A DNA stretch of 64,000 bases from Wuchereria bancrofti (lineage: Eukaryota; Nematoda; Chromadorea; Rhabditida; Onchocercidae): assembly GCA_005281725.1 (NCBI GenBank), contig SSBO01000008.1, positions 806,001 to 870,000 of the forward strand, read 5' to 3'. Each line of letters opens with the position of its first letter. The stretch's first letter is position 1. Below, in pieces: positions 48,601-61,589 of this stretch. Both the position numbers and the translations under genes were made by a program. Below the pieces are notes generated by a model. It was not told where the DNA came from. It saw nothing but the letters and a program-made list of their open reading frames with translations, and did no database searches.

Positions 48601-49085
48601 ACTTTGAGAGTGTTCGGAACAACTGATGTCTAAAATGTGACTCTTTTGACGCGATCGAGCATTCTTGGCTTGCAATTTCAGCAATTTTCTGATACACGTC
48701 ACGAATCTTGGACAGTTTGACAAGTTGTTGCTCACGATCCGCATTATCTTCCACTCTTTAGGATTTAAATTTAGATTTTAATTCTTCATCAAGAATTAAA
48801 TTAAATTTGATTTAGAATTTCAAAATTTTTAAAAGTTTAGTGAATTTCTTCATGTGCAGTCATTAAAATAATTTCGATTACGTTAACGAATAATTTATTT
48901 ATTTTAGAAAAATTCCACATAAATTAAATTTCATCGTCAACCAATTAACTGTAAGAACTCTACTAAGACCACAATTAACCGGTTGAAAAGACAAATTCAA
49001 ATTCAACAAACGTCGCAAATGTCCATGCTCCGGCCATTAGATACAAAAAAATGAAGAAATATAAGCCACAATGTGGCAAAGCCAT
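45604..49085 (-). CDS. Two-pore-domain potassium channel (TWK/K2P) homologue with non-canonical filters
   Basis: Membrane protein of the K2P family. Minus-strand exons are 49085-48980 (M1), 48753-48603 (cap region), 48376-48256 (pore helix 1), 48157-48005 (filter 1 and M2), 47479-47340 (M3), 47057-46926 (pore 2), 46505-46377 (M4), 46161(or 46149)-46064 and 45777-45604. A bridging exon for the M2-M3 loop is likely near 47787-47703 but its phase does not fit, so that junction is unresolved. Recognised blocks are ALPHCGLYFFIFLYLMAGA (M1), TTTGYLSAVPMTKFG then YGLVGIPLMVLAAVDIG (filter 1, M2), ASILLVFCMLGGVCYTAAGG (M3), FFVTFNLVANLTMAEMP (pore 2) and FGLAVLSMCGNLAASEL (M4). Canonical K2P filters read TTIGYG and T(V/I)G(F/L)GD; here filter 1 is TTTGYL and filter 2 has no GxG. 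The N-terminus before M1 is very short (start at 49085). A possible alternative exon lies at 45906-45836. Confidence 0.82.
45836..45906 (-). other. Possible alternative exon of the K2P-like gene
   Basis: On the minus strand, tatcttcag precedes and gtaagtttgg follows a 71-base segment. Its length is not a multiple of three, so inclusion would change the C-terminus. Reading through its donor gives about 40 codons to a stop. It may be an alternative last exon or chance splice sites. Confidence 0.3.
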
Positions 49086-49094
49086 CTTTGTGAA

Positions 49095-49096
49095 CT
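49095..49096 (-). promoter_or_regulatory. Splice acceptor at the 5' end of the K2P-like gene
   Basis: On the minus strand, caaatttcag lies nine bases before the ATG used here. It could be a trans-splice site, which would make the N-terminus very short, or an ordinary acceptor following an unseen first exon. Confidence 0.5.
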
Positions 49097-52000
49097 GAAA
49101 TTTGAATGGGAAAATGAATAATATGAGAAACTGATAGTCACATTTGACATCTGGAAATAAATTTTAAAATGACAAAAGACGTCAAAATCGTCAAATCAAA
49201 AATTTTTTTTTCAACTGTTGTCATGAGCTGATTCATTGGTCTTGAGAAGAAAAACTTGAAGAATTATAAAATTTAGAATTAAATCTGAAAATTGACAACC
49301 TGCGCAAGTTTTTGTCTGGAGAAACACAAGAAATTCGACATCTTTATTTTAAACGATTGCTTTGATCATAACGAAATAAAAGTAATCCGTTACTCATCTG
49401 GAAATTATTTTCACCAAATAATCTAATTACTAATATTTAATTAGTCGTCAGAGATATGTATTTGTAAGCTTGAAGCTTAACTTTAGCCAAACAATGGAAA
49501 AAGCATCGTAAACGAGTAAATAGAAGATTTGAAAATGAAAGCAAAGAATTGAAATAGAAGGGAGGGAATAACTGTGAAGGAAACTTTGCTCTAAATTGGG
49601 ATTGAAATAAAAGTTCAAATTTGTTGAATCAAAACAAATTAATCCATTATATTCCCTTACTGCTTCCTTGCGAAATTTGTGAAAAATCTGAAGGAATATT
49701 TTTCAGAAATTAAAATGGAGGGAGGAAGACTTCACAAGAAGTGATAAATTAGAATCGAAATAAGATTCAAATTTTTATTCCATAGGGGAAATACCAAATG
49801 ACTTCTGTGAAAAAGTCATTTTTAAAAGTTAATTCCTGAATAGACCAAAACGAGAAAGTACATTCTATCAAGCCAGAAAATTGCTCGGCTCTCTTGAATC
49901 ATTCAATTCCTTTTTTTTTTATTTGCAAAATTTCTGAACAATGTTGACAAAATTTTACGCATGTATTTTACCAATAGCTTGTTCTGAATTGTTATCAGCG
50001 CAGAAAGATTGATAACAGTTTAAAGCTAAAGTGTTATCGCACAAATCATCTCGAGATGTTAGTGTCTAAGAAAAAATTAATCTTGAAATGCTACTAATAA
50101 TTCTCGAGAAGGAATTCTCGAAAAGCACATCACTGCTTCATCAGCAAATAATGCCTTTAATAAATCATCTTCCAATAAAATATCGCGCTCTTAGTGGTTT
50201 AGCTATGAAGTTTTTTCTTTTAGCCATCTTCAAACCACAAATTGCTTTATTTGCTGGGCAAATTTATCATAAAAAAGTTAACTTCAACAGTTATGTTAAA
50301 GTTAAATTTAAAATGGAACTTTTGCATTTATTTGCAAGGTGTAAATAACTGTTCAAAACATTTCTATTTTTATTTACTAAGCAGTTTCATCATGCCATTT
50401 CTTATTCAAATAATAGTATGAAATTTAGAGAAAGAATGCTTAACTACCATTTCAATTTACCTAATTCAAAAAGGAGCGCAAATGGTAGGATTGATGTGCA
50501 TGTTTGAAAATCGTTTTATAACAGTTTGGTTGGACGTGGAACATGACGTAGCAGTAAGGGAAGGCAACCAATGAGAGAGCAACACAGGACGGACGCTTAA
50601 CGCCAACGCCGAGTGTGCGACGCGGCTCGATCGAACATTCGTGAGGAGAGGTGACGGGGTGGCTGGGTACATCGATGGTTAAACTGTGAGTTGGCATATA
50701 TTCTCTCAAATTTAATTCTATTAAATATCCTTTGCGACTTCTCAGGAAAGCATCGCATATGAAATTGCATCTTTTCGAGGTTTTTTTGTAGTTTAGGCTT
50801 GCACAACTCGGAATACTAGTCGTAGATGATTATTTGCTCTTTTCATATTGATTTTAAACAGATGTTGCGGATTTAATTCTTGAGAAATTTGCCATTTACA
50901 GCAAGTGTGTTGCGTGATGTTTTCGTGACGATTCCACGGGCAAATTCAAGCAAAAATAGGAAGAGAAGAAAGAATTGAAGGAAAATAAAGGAAGTATGAA
51001 GTAAAATTATAGGCATATTTCCGGAATTGGCCGAGGTAGCTTATCAGAGTCGTGTAATGTCTCATAATTGTGTTGTCCTAGGATTTCACGGTCCTGACCT
51101 TATGAAAACAAGTATAGGTGGTGGTGGATAGAGTTGTTAGCATTTTCTTGAAATGCGAGGTAGTGCAGTTATACATTTTTATTCCCATACATGGAGTATA
51201 TCTTAAGTATTCTCAGATTTTACGTTTTCCATTGCTAGACGTAAATGTCGGTAAAGACCTAAACGAAGTCCCAAATGTCAGACATATACTCTTAAACGAC
51301 GATTTAAGGTATTTGTGTGGGTGAAAGAACTGCTTGTTATATAGTAAGAGTGGCAAATTTTCCGTGGAATATTTCTGTTTCGTTGTAAATAGTTGTAGTA
51401 ATTGATTGAAATCATCAGGTGTCACATCATCTGAAAAAGTATGGGTGTTATGAGTGGATGAAGTGGTTGGAACATTTTTGATTCAGTGATATGCCATATC
51501 AGTGATGACTTATCTTCTTTTATGTAGTGCGGGAGTCATTATATGCTTAGGACAGATTTCCTGTGGTCTGTACTCTATGCTAGTGGGATGGTTCAATAAG
51601 CTGATAATATGTTGAGAGCGTAGTTTACCACGGCCACGTATTCTAACGTCAGTCTAACTGTATACTTCCGTCAGCCTAGCACACATTTGGCACAGGTTTT
51701 CTTTCACTGGCATTGTCGGTGTCGTTTTTGTCTCGATACATTTTTTGTTCTGATGATATTTCAAATCGATTTAGCATCATACTTCAGTTTTTTACATTCG
51801 CTTAAATGCATACAGATGTTCGACTTTTGAGAACCTTGTTTCGCTTTTTTTTAAGGAGTTTTAGATTTTGCAGGTTAATTTTTAAATCAGTGATTGATAG
51901 GCGAAACAAACTTTTAAAAAAAGGCCGCTGCATAGTTTTTGTTTGTCATTAAGGATGAGGTTTTATTTCTTGCGTAAAACATTTAAGTTTAAGGTTTTAG

Positions 52001-52206
52001 CAAATTCATCCTTAAAGTTTGGAGTTTCAAATTTATTAATACCACATTTCCTAAATCATCCGGAACGTATAACGTTGAGATGGGTACTTTGTACAGTAAC
52101 TTTATGTACCATACGGTAATACTACTTCCGTGTTCATTTATCTTCTCCGAATTCTTTGAGTAGGTATTGCAGGATTTGGGTATTTCTAGCTATTTTGTGA
52201 ATTTTC
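49097..52206. other. Intergenic gap between K2P-like and PDI genes
   Basis: No gene recognised. A GC-rich, CpG-containing patch at about 50510-50680 includes tgacgta and ccaatgag (CRE-like and CCAAT-like strings) and could be promoter-associated. The open frames across it on the minus strand overlap each other and look random. 51000-52200 shows nothing clear. Confidence 0.5.
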
Positions 52207-52208
52207 AG
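52207..52208 (+). promoter_or_regulatory. Probable trans-splice acceptor for the PDI gene
   Basis: gaattttcag lies one base before the ATG, with no upstream coding exon. Confidence 0.6.
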
Positions 52209-52209
52209 G

Positions 52210-55200
52210 ATGGCGCAGTTGAGGCTGTTTAATCATGCTTTGGTTTTGAATTTATTCTTATTATTGGTATTACCAGTAGCAAATGGCGATGGTGATGTGA
52301 TGAAATTCACAGATGCTGATTTTAAGGAAGGAAGCAAACCATATGATGTATTACTTGTGAAATTTTATGCACCATGGTGAGAGTATAGCGATTAATTATA
52401 CGATCCTTTGCTTTGTCCTTTTATGTCTGAATAATTTAAATTTCTGGTGTGGTTTTTCCACTTTTTTTGCAAAATTGCAGTCTTGTATTTCGGATCCAAT
52501 TCTTTTTCTTGGCGGATTGCTCCATAAAGTTTTCTTTTTTATTAGGCTATTTACTCTTGCATTTTGTAAATGAAGATTTGTCTGTAACTTTAATAGGAGT
52601 TAAAACTGCATTTACTGGTTTTTTAGGTGTGGACACTGCAAGAAACTGGCCCCAGAATTTGAAAAGGCAGCAACAAAACTTTTACAAAATGATCCACCTA
52701 TTCATTTAGCAGAAGTGATTTTTTTCTCTTTTGACTCAGATAGATGCCACATTTCATGAAGACCAATAGGTCGTAGAGTTCTTCCGTGGATCGATTAGTT
52801 TTCCGAAATTCAATCAGAAGAACTAAATAGACAATTGAGATTCATGGCTGTGATGAGGAAAACCGAATCTTGAAGAGTTCGTTGAATTAGTAAAAAACAG
52901 CAATGATGAGATGATCTGCATTAATGACCAGCGCGTTAACAGTTACTGTTACATTTTAATAGAAATAATTATTAAAGGAATTTGAAAGAAAATGAAAATG
53001 TATGGGGAGGACTACAAAGATGTGATTTTGTGTTGCCTGCTTCTAAGCTTTTGGAAAACTAAGCACAAATATTTAATCGTGGTAGAATAGAGGTAATGGT
53101 GTGGCAGTGTAGAAATGGATGTCCATGAAACTTTTAGCTATTAATGCAAATACTGTCATACCGAATGAAGAAAAATGAATTATAAAATTTGTAGTTCAAT
53201 CAATAATTTACTTGAGAAAACAGTCCCGACGGCCTATATTAGTTTACTTGAGATGGTAGATATAATTTGATTTCTCGAATTCAAACTTAGCTTTTTATCT
53301 GTATTTTTGATTAAAATATCTGCAAATGTTAGTCTATGGAAATTGCAAGTTGCAGGTTTTTATTTTAAAGCAGAAATATTTTTTTTAGGTCGACTGTACG
53401 GAGGAAAAGAAAATTTGCGATGAATTCAGTGTTAGTGGTTTTCCGACTTTAAAAATTTTCCGTAAGGGTGAACTGGTTCAGGATTATGATGGCCCACGAG
53501 TTGCAGAAGGTATTGTTAAATATATGCGAGGGCAAGCTGGTCCATCGGCTGCAGAGATTAGCACACCACAAGAATTTGAGAAGATGTTGGAAGCCGACGA
53601 TGTCACTATTTGCGGTGATTTCTTTGCAATATTTCAGAGTCAAGATCTAAAATTTAATCTCAAAGTTAGCTCTGCAGAACCGTCAAATAATTGGGTGTGA
53701 TCTTGTTTGTTTGTTTTTTATTTTTTTTATTTTTTATTTTTCCTGCATACGGCAGCTTGTCACCATGAAGTTGTGAAGTATCAAAAACCACCAACTGAGG
53801 CTTACGTTTAGTATTACCTGAGAATTTGACTGATTTCATTTTAACGCATTTTTAGGATTTTTCGAGGGTGACAGCAAGTTGAAGGATTCGTTTTTAAAAG
53901 TTGCAGACACAGAAAGAGATCGTTTCAAGTTTGTATGGACTTCAAATAAGCAAATTCTGGAATCAAAAGGATACAACGAGTTGGCGTTATTTTATTCCTT
54001 ATGTCGTTTAAATATTATTTGCTACATATTGATTACGTATTGATTAGTTCTGGTGGCTTTCAGTGATATTGTTGCATACCAACCAAAGAAGCTTCACAAT
54101 AAATTTGAACCGAGTGGATTCAAATACGATGGGAATTACGACACAGACAAGATTAAAGAATTCCTTTTACACGAAACGTACGGTAGTTTATTTTTAGTCC
54201 ACCCTTTCCCTCCCTCTTCTAATAGTAACTTAAAATTAAAAGTGTAAGAAAATGTGAGAGTAGCTGTTCTGGTTGCTTGGGATTATTATTTTCGAAAATC
54301 GATTGTGCTTGAGATGAGACAAATGATTTGTCTAGATTTGTAAGGAACTTCATAGAAATTCTCGTAAAAAAGCCATTGTGCTTTTATTTTTGTTTGATTT
54401 TTTAGAAATTTTAACATTTTGTCTGATTTTCCACGCAGTTTTTATCTGAACATAAGATTTGTAGGAATGGGCTTGTCGGTATACGAACCTCTGAAAATCG
54501 GTATCAGTTTGATCTGCTTCCAATGTTTGTTGTATACAGCAAGATTGACTACGAATTGGATCCAAAAGGTCGTTTAGTTTTTTTTTTTCAAATACAAATC
54601 TTTTTGTGCTTCTAAAATAAGTTGGATTTATTATAATAGTTACCGTTATTTTTTTAGGGTCTAATTATTGGCGAAATCGTGTTCTTACGGTTGCAAAGGA
54701 TTACAAAAGGAAAGCGTATTTTGCTATAAGTAATAGGGACGATTTCTCATTTGTAAGTATACGGTTGTTGTATTTTCAATTTAATCAGTTCTTTTCCTTT
54801 TAGATGAGAACTTTTGTTCATACCAGTTTTTTCTCTTTGTATTTCGTTGTCGATTTTTCAAAGCGATGACATGTTATTCTGTTAAAAAGCACCCCTGTCA
54901 AATTTGATGTTAAGAAACTTTGGATTCGTTAGGTTGTGCAATTCAGCCAAACGGTTATTCAATTGTTGTCAGTCTGGAATCTTTTCAGGCGATTGCTATT
55001 GAGATGTGTATTGATTTCAGGACCTTGATGAATTTGGCTTAGCTAGTCGTACAGATACTAAACCGCTTGTTGCAGCTCGTAGTAAGAAAGGCAAATTCTT
55101 CATGAAAGAAGAGTTCAGGTAATTGCTTTGATTACTGCAAGTGTGTATTTTCATGCTTTCCCTCATTTTTATTGAAGAAGCTGCCAAAAATAAAGTAGCT

Positions 55201-57912
55201 TGAATGTGGCTATCTCTGTCAGCGACGACTGCAAAAGTATCAATGAAAGCTTCAAAAATTGGCGTGTGATTAGTTTTCCTAACATGTTATCTACATGAAG
55301 GTGTAAGGTTCGTAATCATCGTCTGCGATACATTGAGTATAATTAGGTGATAGTAAGTGCTTGAAGAGAGTACTCAACTTATAATGGACAATAAAAAAAT
55401 AAGGCAGAAATAATTTGGAGGCCTTGATTCATTTTATTTTTCATAATTTTATTCATGACCAAAAATGAATAATTTCAGCGTGGAAAATTTGAGAAAATTT
55501 GTCGAAGACGTTATAAATGATAGATTAGAACCACATATGAAAAGCGAGGAACCACCGGAAGAACAGGGCGATGTTAAGGTTTGTACCCATAATCCGGTTA
55601 AACTTTCAAATCCTTTAAAAATTAGCTGTAAGCAATATCACAGATGTTAATGCTGTCTCTATTTCTCAACATTAAAAAGGAAGTTAAGTGCATTTTATAT
55701 TACCTAACCACTGATACTCTTGCTCCACTTCCTTAACATAATGGAGTGTATTGCGTCATCTCTTTAACACAAATAATCGGTCATTTTCATTGTGGTAATT
55801 TTATTCGTTTCGGTTACAATGTGGGACTTTTGATAACAATGAAGAATATTAGAACTTGGTCGTAAATGAAGTTTCCTTGAACTCATTATCAGTGAAGCAG
55901 TGGGTATCAACTTTTATTTGACTGAAAATGTTTAGGCCCATTTTCATCAGATTAATTTGACATTAAGTTTCTATTTTCTTCATTCTTATTCAGTTAGGTT
56001 TCCAAAACTTCTCAGATAGAGGAAATTATGCATAGTCATAAATTCCTTTGTTTTTATAATTTTTCTATGAAGTGCTCTTTTGCCGATTATCAATTGTTAA
56101 TGTACTAAACCAAGTCCAAATCAGCTTAAATTCTTTGAACTTGAGTCAGGTTAATTTCCGCATTTATTAATTTCTTTCATATTTTTCCAAAAAGCTCTTC
56201 CACTTTTTATTCTCAGGCGATGAAATTAAGAAAGCAGTATCTTGATAAATCGAGTATCGTTCCTGTCTTGGATGCCCTTGTGATTATTTCAAATATTTTA
56301 GGTTATTGTTGCTAAAACATTCCAAGAGATGGTTGTTGATGTGGAAAAGGATGTCTTGATCGAATTCTATGCTCCATGGTGTGGACATTGTAAGGCACTT
56401 GCACCTAAATATGATGAATTAGGCCAGAAATTATCCGGCGAACCAGGTGTTGTTATTGCAAAAATGGATGCAACGGCCAATGATGTACCGCCACCTTTCC
56501 AAGTGCAAGGGTAAGCTTTAATTATTTTTGTGTAACTTTAATTACATTATTTTTATTAATTTAAAGAGAAAATTGTGGAAGTCTCAAGTATGGACTGTAA
56601 TATCCTAAACATTCGGTGCTGATTGTGTAAATATACGCTAATATAATTAGGCTTTGTAATCTCGATCATTTTCAGTCTTTATCCATTTTCTTTATTTAAC
56701 ATTGATTTGACTCTTCAATGGTTTGAAGCATCTGGCTTGACCAACAAATAATAGAATCCGACATACTTATAATTACTTTCAGTTTGTTGCATTTCAGCAC
56801 TGCTTAGTCGTTACCAGTGTATTCTGTTATACTGTATTTAGGTTAGATTTTGTTGTGCAGTCTGTAATGTATATTCCTCTTCTGCACCGCAAATATCCGT
56901 AAACAGTCATAGTAGTTTTGCATTCTTTGAGAGAGAATTAACCTGCATACGAAATTTTCCTCTTACCTGCAATGGAAAATTTTTACTTTTGAATCAAATG
57001 CTGCAATTCTTTTACCTGCTTGAATAGCCTCCACTGTTCTATCAAATAAAAAATGTTATTGTTTCATACAATAACTCTCTTTCCATTATGCATATACTTA
57101 TAGCCACTTGCCTTGCACTGAACGAGATTCAACTATACAGTTGATTACTGAGTGTCATTCCTACCCAGGCTTGCTTTTTATTTTTAATTCATTAAATCTT
57201 TAAAACCTATCTCTTCATATCATCACGACAACTATTGTTCCTCGTGATTTGTTTTCGGCACTACAAAATTAATTAACAATGATTTTTGGCTCTTGAACTT
57301 TCCTCGTTACTTTCTGCAAGCTTGAAATTTGGAATTAATATAAGGCATAAGTTTCTGAAACATAAATGATGATTTTCTACGTCATTTTTATCGACATGAA
57401 CTCACAGGTCGTCATTTTGTGACGATCTGTGAGTTCATAAAATCCTTTGTATTTGTTCTCTATCGATTTGTCTGAAGGTCCCGCTTAGGTTTGTAGCTTT
57501 CTCCATAAAAGTTCATGGATTCCTCATTCACTTCCGTTTCCTATACATCATTTTCCATTTCTTTCAGGTGTCTTCTTCTGTCCTTAAATAATAGTTCATT
57601 AAGTCATAGGCTGGAATGATGATATTGATGAAGTGATATGTATGGTATTTGATAAGGCTTTTACCAGATCTTGTTAAGATTAGGTTTTGTACCGGGGTGG
57701 TTGAAATCTTCTGTTGTATTGCTTTGATTTTTGTTTTTAATTACAGATTTCCAACCCTTTATTGGGTACCGAAGAATAGGAAGGATAAACCGGAACCATA
57801 CTCTGGCGGTCGGGAAGTAGATGATTTTATCAAATACATTGCTAAGCATGCAACGAAAGAATTGAAAGGATACAAAAGAGATGGGAAGCCGAAGAAGAAG
57901 GAAGAATTGTAA
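52210..57912 (+). CDS. pdi-3: Protein disulfide isomerase, PDIA3/ERp57 type (pdi-3), 11 exons
   Basis: ER-lumen thiol-disulfide oxidoreductase for glycoprotein folding. Exons are 52210-52376, 52627-52714, 53389-53614, 53856-53979, 54064-54177, 54465-54568, 54658-54752, 55021-55118, 55479-55578, 56302-56510 and 57747-57912. All phases agree and give 496 residues, close to human ERp57 (505). Residues 1-26 form a signal peptide ([16 protein letters not shown]). The a domain has [12 protein letters not shown] (Cys57/Cys60). The b and b' domains follow (GSNYWRNRV is ERp57-specific). The a' domain has [20 protein letters not shown] (Cys399/Cys402) and [14 protein letters not shown]. The C-terminus is lysine-rich and ends KKKEEL, so the ER retrieval signal is KEEL rather than KDEL. 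Exon 5 ends at gtacgg, chosen over a later gtag because only it keeps the conserved GIRT segment in frame. Confidence 0.96.
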
Positions 57913-59030
57913 ACGGTTGGAGTTACTGGTAAACTGAAATTGAAGAATTTACGGTCGTAAAATGAAGAATGTTGGAATGTAAGTTCGCTTGTTGCGGACT
58001 CATTATAGCAACCCGTTTCATTCATCCATTGTCGGTTAATGTTAATTAATTGTTATTTAATTTATTGAGTATATATATACATATATATATATATATTTAT
58101 TTAAATTTAAAGCCTTGTTTGCATTTAAATACTGGATTTCTTGCATTTAAATTTTAAATTCTGATTTAAATTAAATTGGAGGTAGGGGAGGTGGGGCTAT
58201 TTTCTAATTCGTAATCCTTTTTTGCAGTTAGGTAGATTTATCTGTTTGGTAACATTTCTTATTTTGTTCCATTTTGCCGTAAACTATCTTTATCTAATGC
58301 GTTGCCTTTCGGTCATTTATTTTTCAAAAACTTTGAATGGTTAGGCTAGCTCTTTTGCTTCTTGATTTTCTTTCTGTTTCCACTCCCTGAAATATCAAAT
58401 ACTGCTGCTGTTGTTTCTTTCTTTCCTTTTTTTTTTTGATTTCTAACATTCATCTTTGTTAACATCAGTTATCGGTAAACCATCGGTAATAGGTGATGAA
58501 TTCACATTTTATGTGGAATCCGAAGAACCTCGGTTGCCTGTGCTGGATAGATAAATCATTCCATGGAACTGTGATGTGAATTTTTGCGTATCTTTTGGTT
58601 CACTTTGATAATTTCACATAAAGTAATTATTTTCCAGTGCCTTAGGCTGCTTCATCAGTTAGGTTGTTTTATCAATTCGTAATGTTCGTTTCTTTAGCTT
58701 AGGCTTCTTTTTAACCTATATATTATTGTTGTTATTGTCGTATCCTTTCTCAACTTCACCTCTGTTTTTAAATTTCAAATAAATTTTTTGAAAAGTCAGA
58801 ATTCTTGCATTTTTGTGTATTAAATAGTGCAGGAGAAAGTCAAAGGATTGAGAAACTTCTCAAGGTAATTTGTGGGAGAGGGAGAAGGAATTCGACAAAT
58901 TTGAAATTCCGCTTATTCATTTTGTAGCTGAGAGTGTCCCGTTTGGAATATCTTGCTTCTCCCACTTCAATAACGTTTGGGTTTTGTGTTGCGTCGCGAC
59001 TCGCGTGCTGCGTCCTTTTCCTTCTGCAGT

Positions 59031-59171
59031 GGTGGTGATGGTGATAGTGATGCAGGTTATGGTGATCCCGAAGTCGGTGACGGAGTTTACCAAGATTTTG
59101 GGGTGATCGGGAATGGTTTTCGTGGGTCGGAACCTTCCTCAGTACTACTTCCACTCCGACAGCTTCTCCAG
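59031..59171 (+). other. Possible orphan exon, GC-richer and exon-like
   Basis: ccttctgcag precedes and gtatgg follows an open segment reading GGDGDSDAGYGDPEVGDGVY and then IGNGFRGSEPSSVLLPLRQLLQ. No in-frame ATG or neighbouring exon was found and no family is recognised. It might be an upstream exon of the gene starting at 61590, or a chance frame. Confidence 0.3.
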
Positions 59172-59292
59172 GTATGGGATATTCCTCCCGCTAAGTTCTA
59201 CGGGATTCTTGCTTCCTATTGATGTAGTAACTGTTTATTGATCGTTAATTCTGCACATCGGAAATTTATGTGTGATCGGCATATGTACGTGT

Positions 59293-59337
59293 GTGTATTT
59301 ATGTATGTGTGTGTGTGTGTATGTATGTGTGTGTGTT
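59293..59337. repeat. TG/TATG microsatellite
   Basis: Interrupted (TG)n and TATG units. Confidence 0.85.
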
Positions 59338-61589
59338 TCATATAGTTCTATAGTGCCATGTGTGATGTGTTTCTCGAGATTTTCTGGCAAGGTAAGATAT
59401 GGATGCTTTTATTTTCCTGGGTTCTGATACAGGCATTTTGGGTTCGAGAGATTTGGGGAAGTCAATAATGCCTGCATCTGATATATATATACCCTCGATT
59501 GAGTGCCTTATGTTGTAACGAGTACAGATCGTATTTCTAGCCTTGTTCCAACATCGAGTCTTGTACTGCTGCAATACGCTTTGATATTACCCGCAGCTTG
59601 GGAACTCTCAGCGCTCCTTAATGGATCAGTGGAATAAATTGAAGTCGCATTCCGGATTCTGTTAGCTTATCAACCCTGTTAGCTTATCAGTTGTCGACAA
59701 GTTAGTCCGCACTCCTCATTACTGCTTCATCCCAGTTGAACCTCTAATCCAAGCACCACTACTCTTCACGAGTAATTTTCCAAACTTTGTCAACAATTTT
59801 GGAACCCTTCCAAGTTCTTTTCTCTGTGCTGTTCCTGTGCTTTTTGTTTGCTAAATTAGAATTAAATCTCAAATAGCACATTCCCACACACTAATTACCT
59901 TTCCTGATGTAATTCTGAACGTGAAAACCCGCCGTGAAGCGACCTTCGCAATCTAATTAGACTCACTGAATTTTGTGCTACAACGAGTAACAGACATTGC
60001 AGCGCTATAACCTGGAAAACAGCAATACCATTCTGGTATTTCTATGTAATGATGATTGTTTTGTAAATACAAGCTTATGTAAGGAATGCCAATTGCAGTA
60101 ACTTGAAAGTTTTTCAAGACGAAGAAAAAGTCCAATACTTTAATTAAAACAAAATTTGTGATATTATTCCCCTCTCTATCTTTCGAAGAAAGTATTAAAA
60201 TTTCTGATGTTTAAAAAAGGATATTTCATTTATAACTAATTTATCTATAATATCACAGGTTCTAGCATAATGTGATGGGTAAGAAGCGAATTATTTTTGT
60301 GGAGTTGGGAAATTTTTAGAAATGAACCGCTTCTAATTCAATGAAGGCTAACTTTTTGCACTAACAATGATAACATTTGTACTCTCATCAGCTGAAGGAG
60401 AATACCGAAGAGAGAATGGAAATTAAAATATCTTCTGATATTGGCTGTCTCTGTCAGCTTTAGGCAGAATATTCTGTTTTGCTGATTGGTCCGGAATGGA
60501 TACTAGCCATTCTGAATACCCTGTAAAAACACCCCAAACCCCAAACAGATTAAGGAGAAAAGATCGAAAAGAGACACTTTCTCAGTTGCATGATTAAGCA
60601 TTCATTAATTAAATTGATTTTATTGGAAACAACTTTCAAATTTGAATTGGTCGCCATCATAAATCGATTGGGTATTGCATGCATTTTTTTTAAATTGATG
60701 TTAATTTTTGGATATAATGTTATTTATTTATTTTTTTTCCAAAACACTTACCACAAATCAAGAATCGGTTAAATGTTATCTTTCCTTCATGACTTTTTGA
60801 CGGACTAGAAGTTCCAAATATCATTGAATTTTTTTATGAACGTTTTGATTTTTCGAACTGTTTGTACGAAATAGGGTATTCATGAAAATTTCTCAGAATT
60901 ATAAAATTCTCCTAGATCTTTCCTTTTCAATTTTTATCAGTGATGACCTCCGAAAGCTTTCAATTCCATTTATTTTATCCAAAAAGCTATTCTTTGGTAG
61001 TCAGTAATTGTCCACATTGTCACCAGTCACAGGGTCCCTTTTTTCATTATAACCAGATGCAAAAAAAACTGTTTTTTTAAAATCCAATTTAAATTATTTG
61101 TTTCCTTTTCATATTTATTTATTACCTTTAAGATGGACTTCTACGGAACATATGACGCAATATTATGGTTAATTTAATTAAATTAAAAATGATATGTTAC
61201 ATCACATTGATGATGTTCAATACTAGGTAAAGCAGATATGAATTTACCGTCCTTTTCCTCTCATCAGAAGAATGGGACGTCATTTGTATAAATGCTTTCC
61301 TTTTTATTAATCACCTAGTTTGGTCTGCCTACCAAAATGTGTTTATAGTTACCGTCGGGAAAAACTCACTATATCAACTTCGAAGTAGACAAGTTTGCAT
61401 GAATGTTTTCAGTGTCACAAAAGTATGGTAATAAATACTTATATAAATTTTGATGAAGGAAATAATAAGTTTCAGATTGGAAATTCCTATACCTTTTATC
61501 GATGATTTGAAGTATAAGAGTAACGGTTTGCCCTGTAAACTGCTGTTCTTCATTTCATTATTACATACTATATCTGTGTACGATTACTG

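Larger units (their letters stand above)
57913..61589. other. Intergenic gap between PDI and chromatin-protein genes
   Basis: It holds the PDI 3' UTR, a TA-rich run at about 58070-58096, a TG/TATG microsatellite at about 59293-59337 and a possible orphan exon near 59030-59171 (listed separately). No other gene is recognised. AATAAA occurs at 58778 but is far from the PDI stop. Confidence 0.55.

Noticed and set aside
50461..50806. Overlapping minus-strand frames across the GC-rich patch
   Set aside because: Three frames overlap and none shows protein-like features. The patch fits a promoter-type GC rise better.
54178..54182. Later donor (gtagtt) for PDI exon 5
   Set aside because: It would put exon 6 out of frame with the conserved GIRT and GSNYWRNRV segments. 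The donor gtacgg at 54178 keeps the frame.
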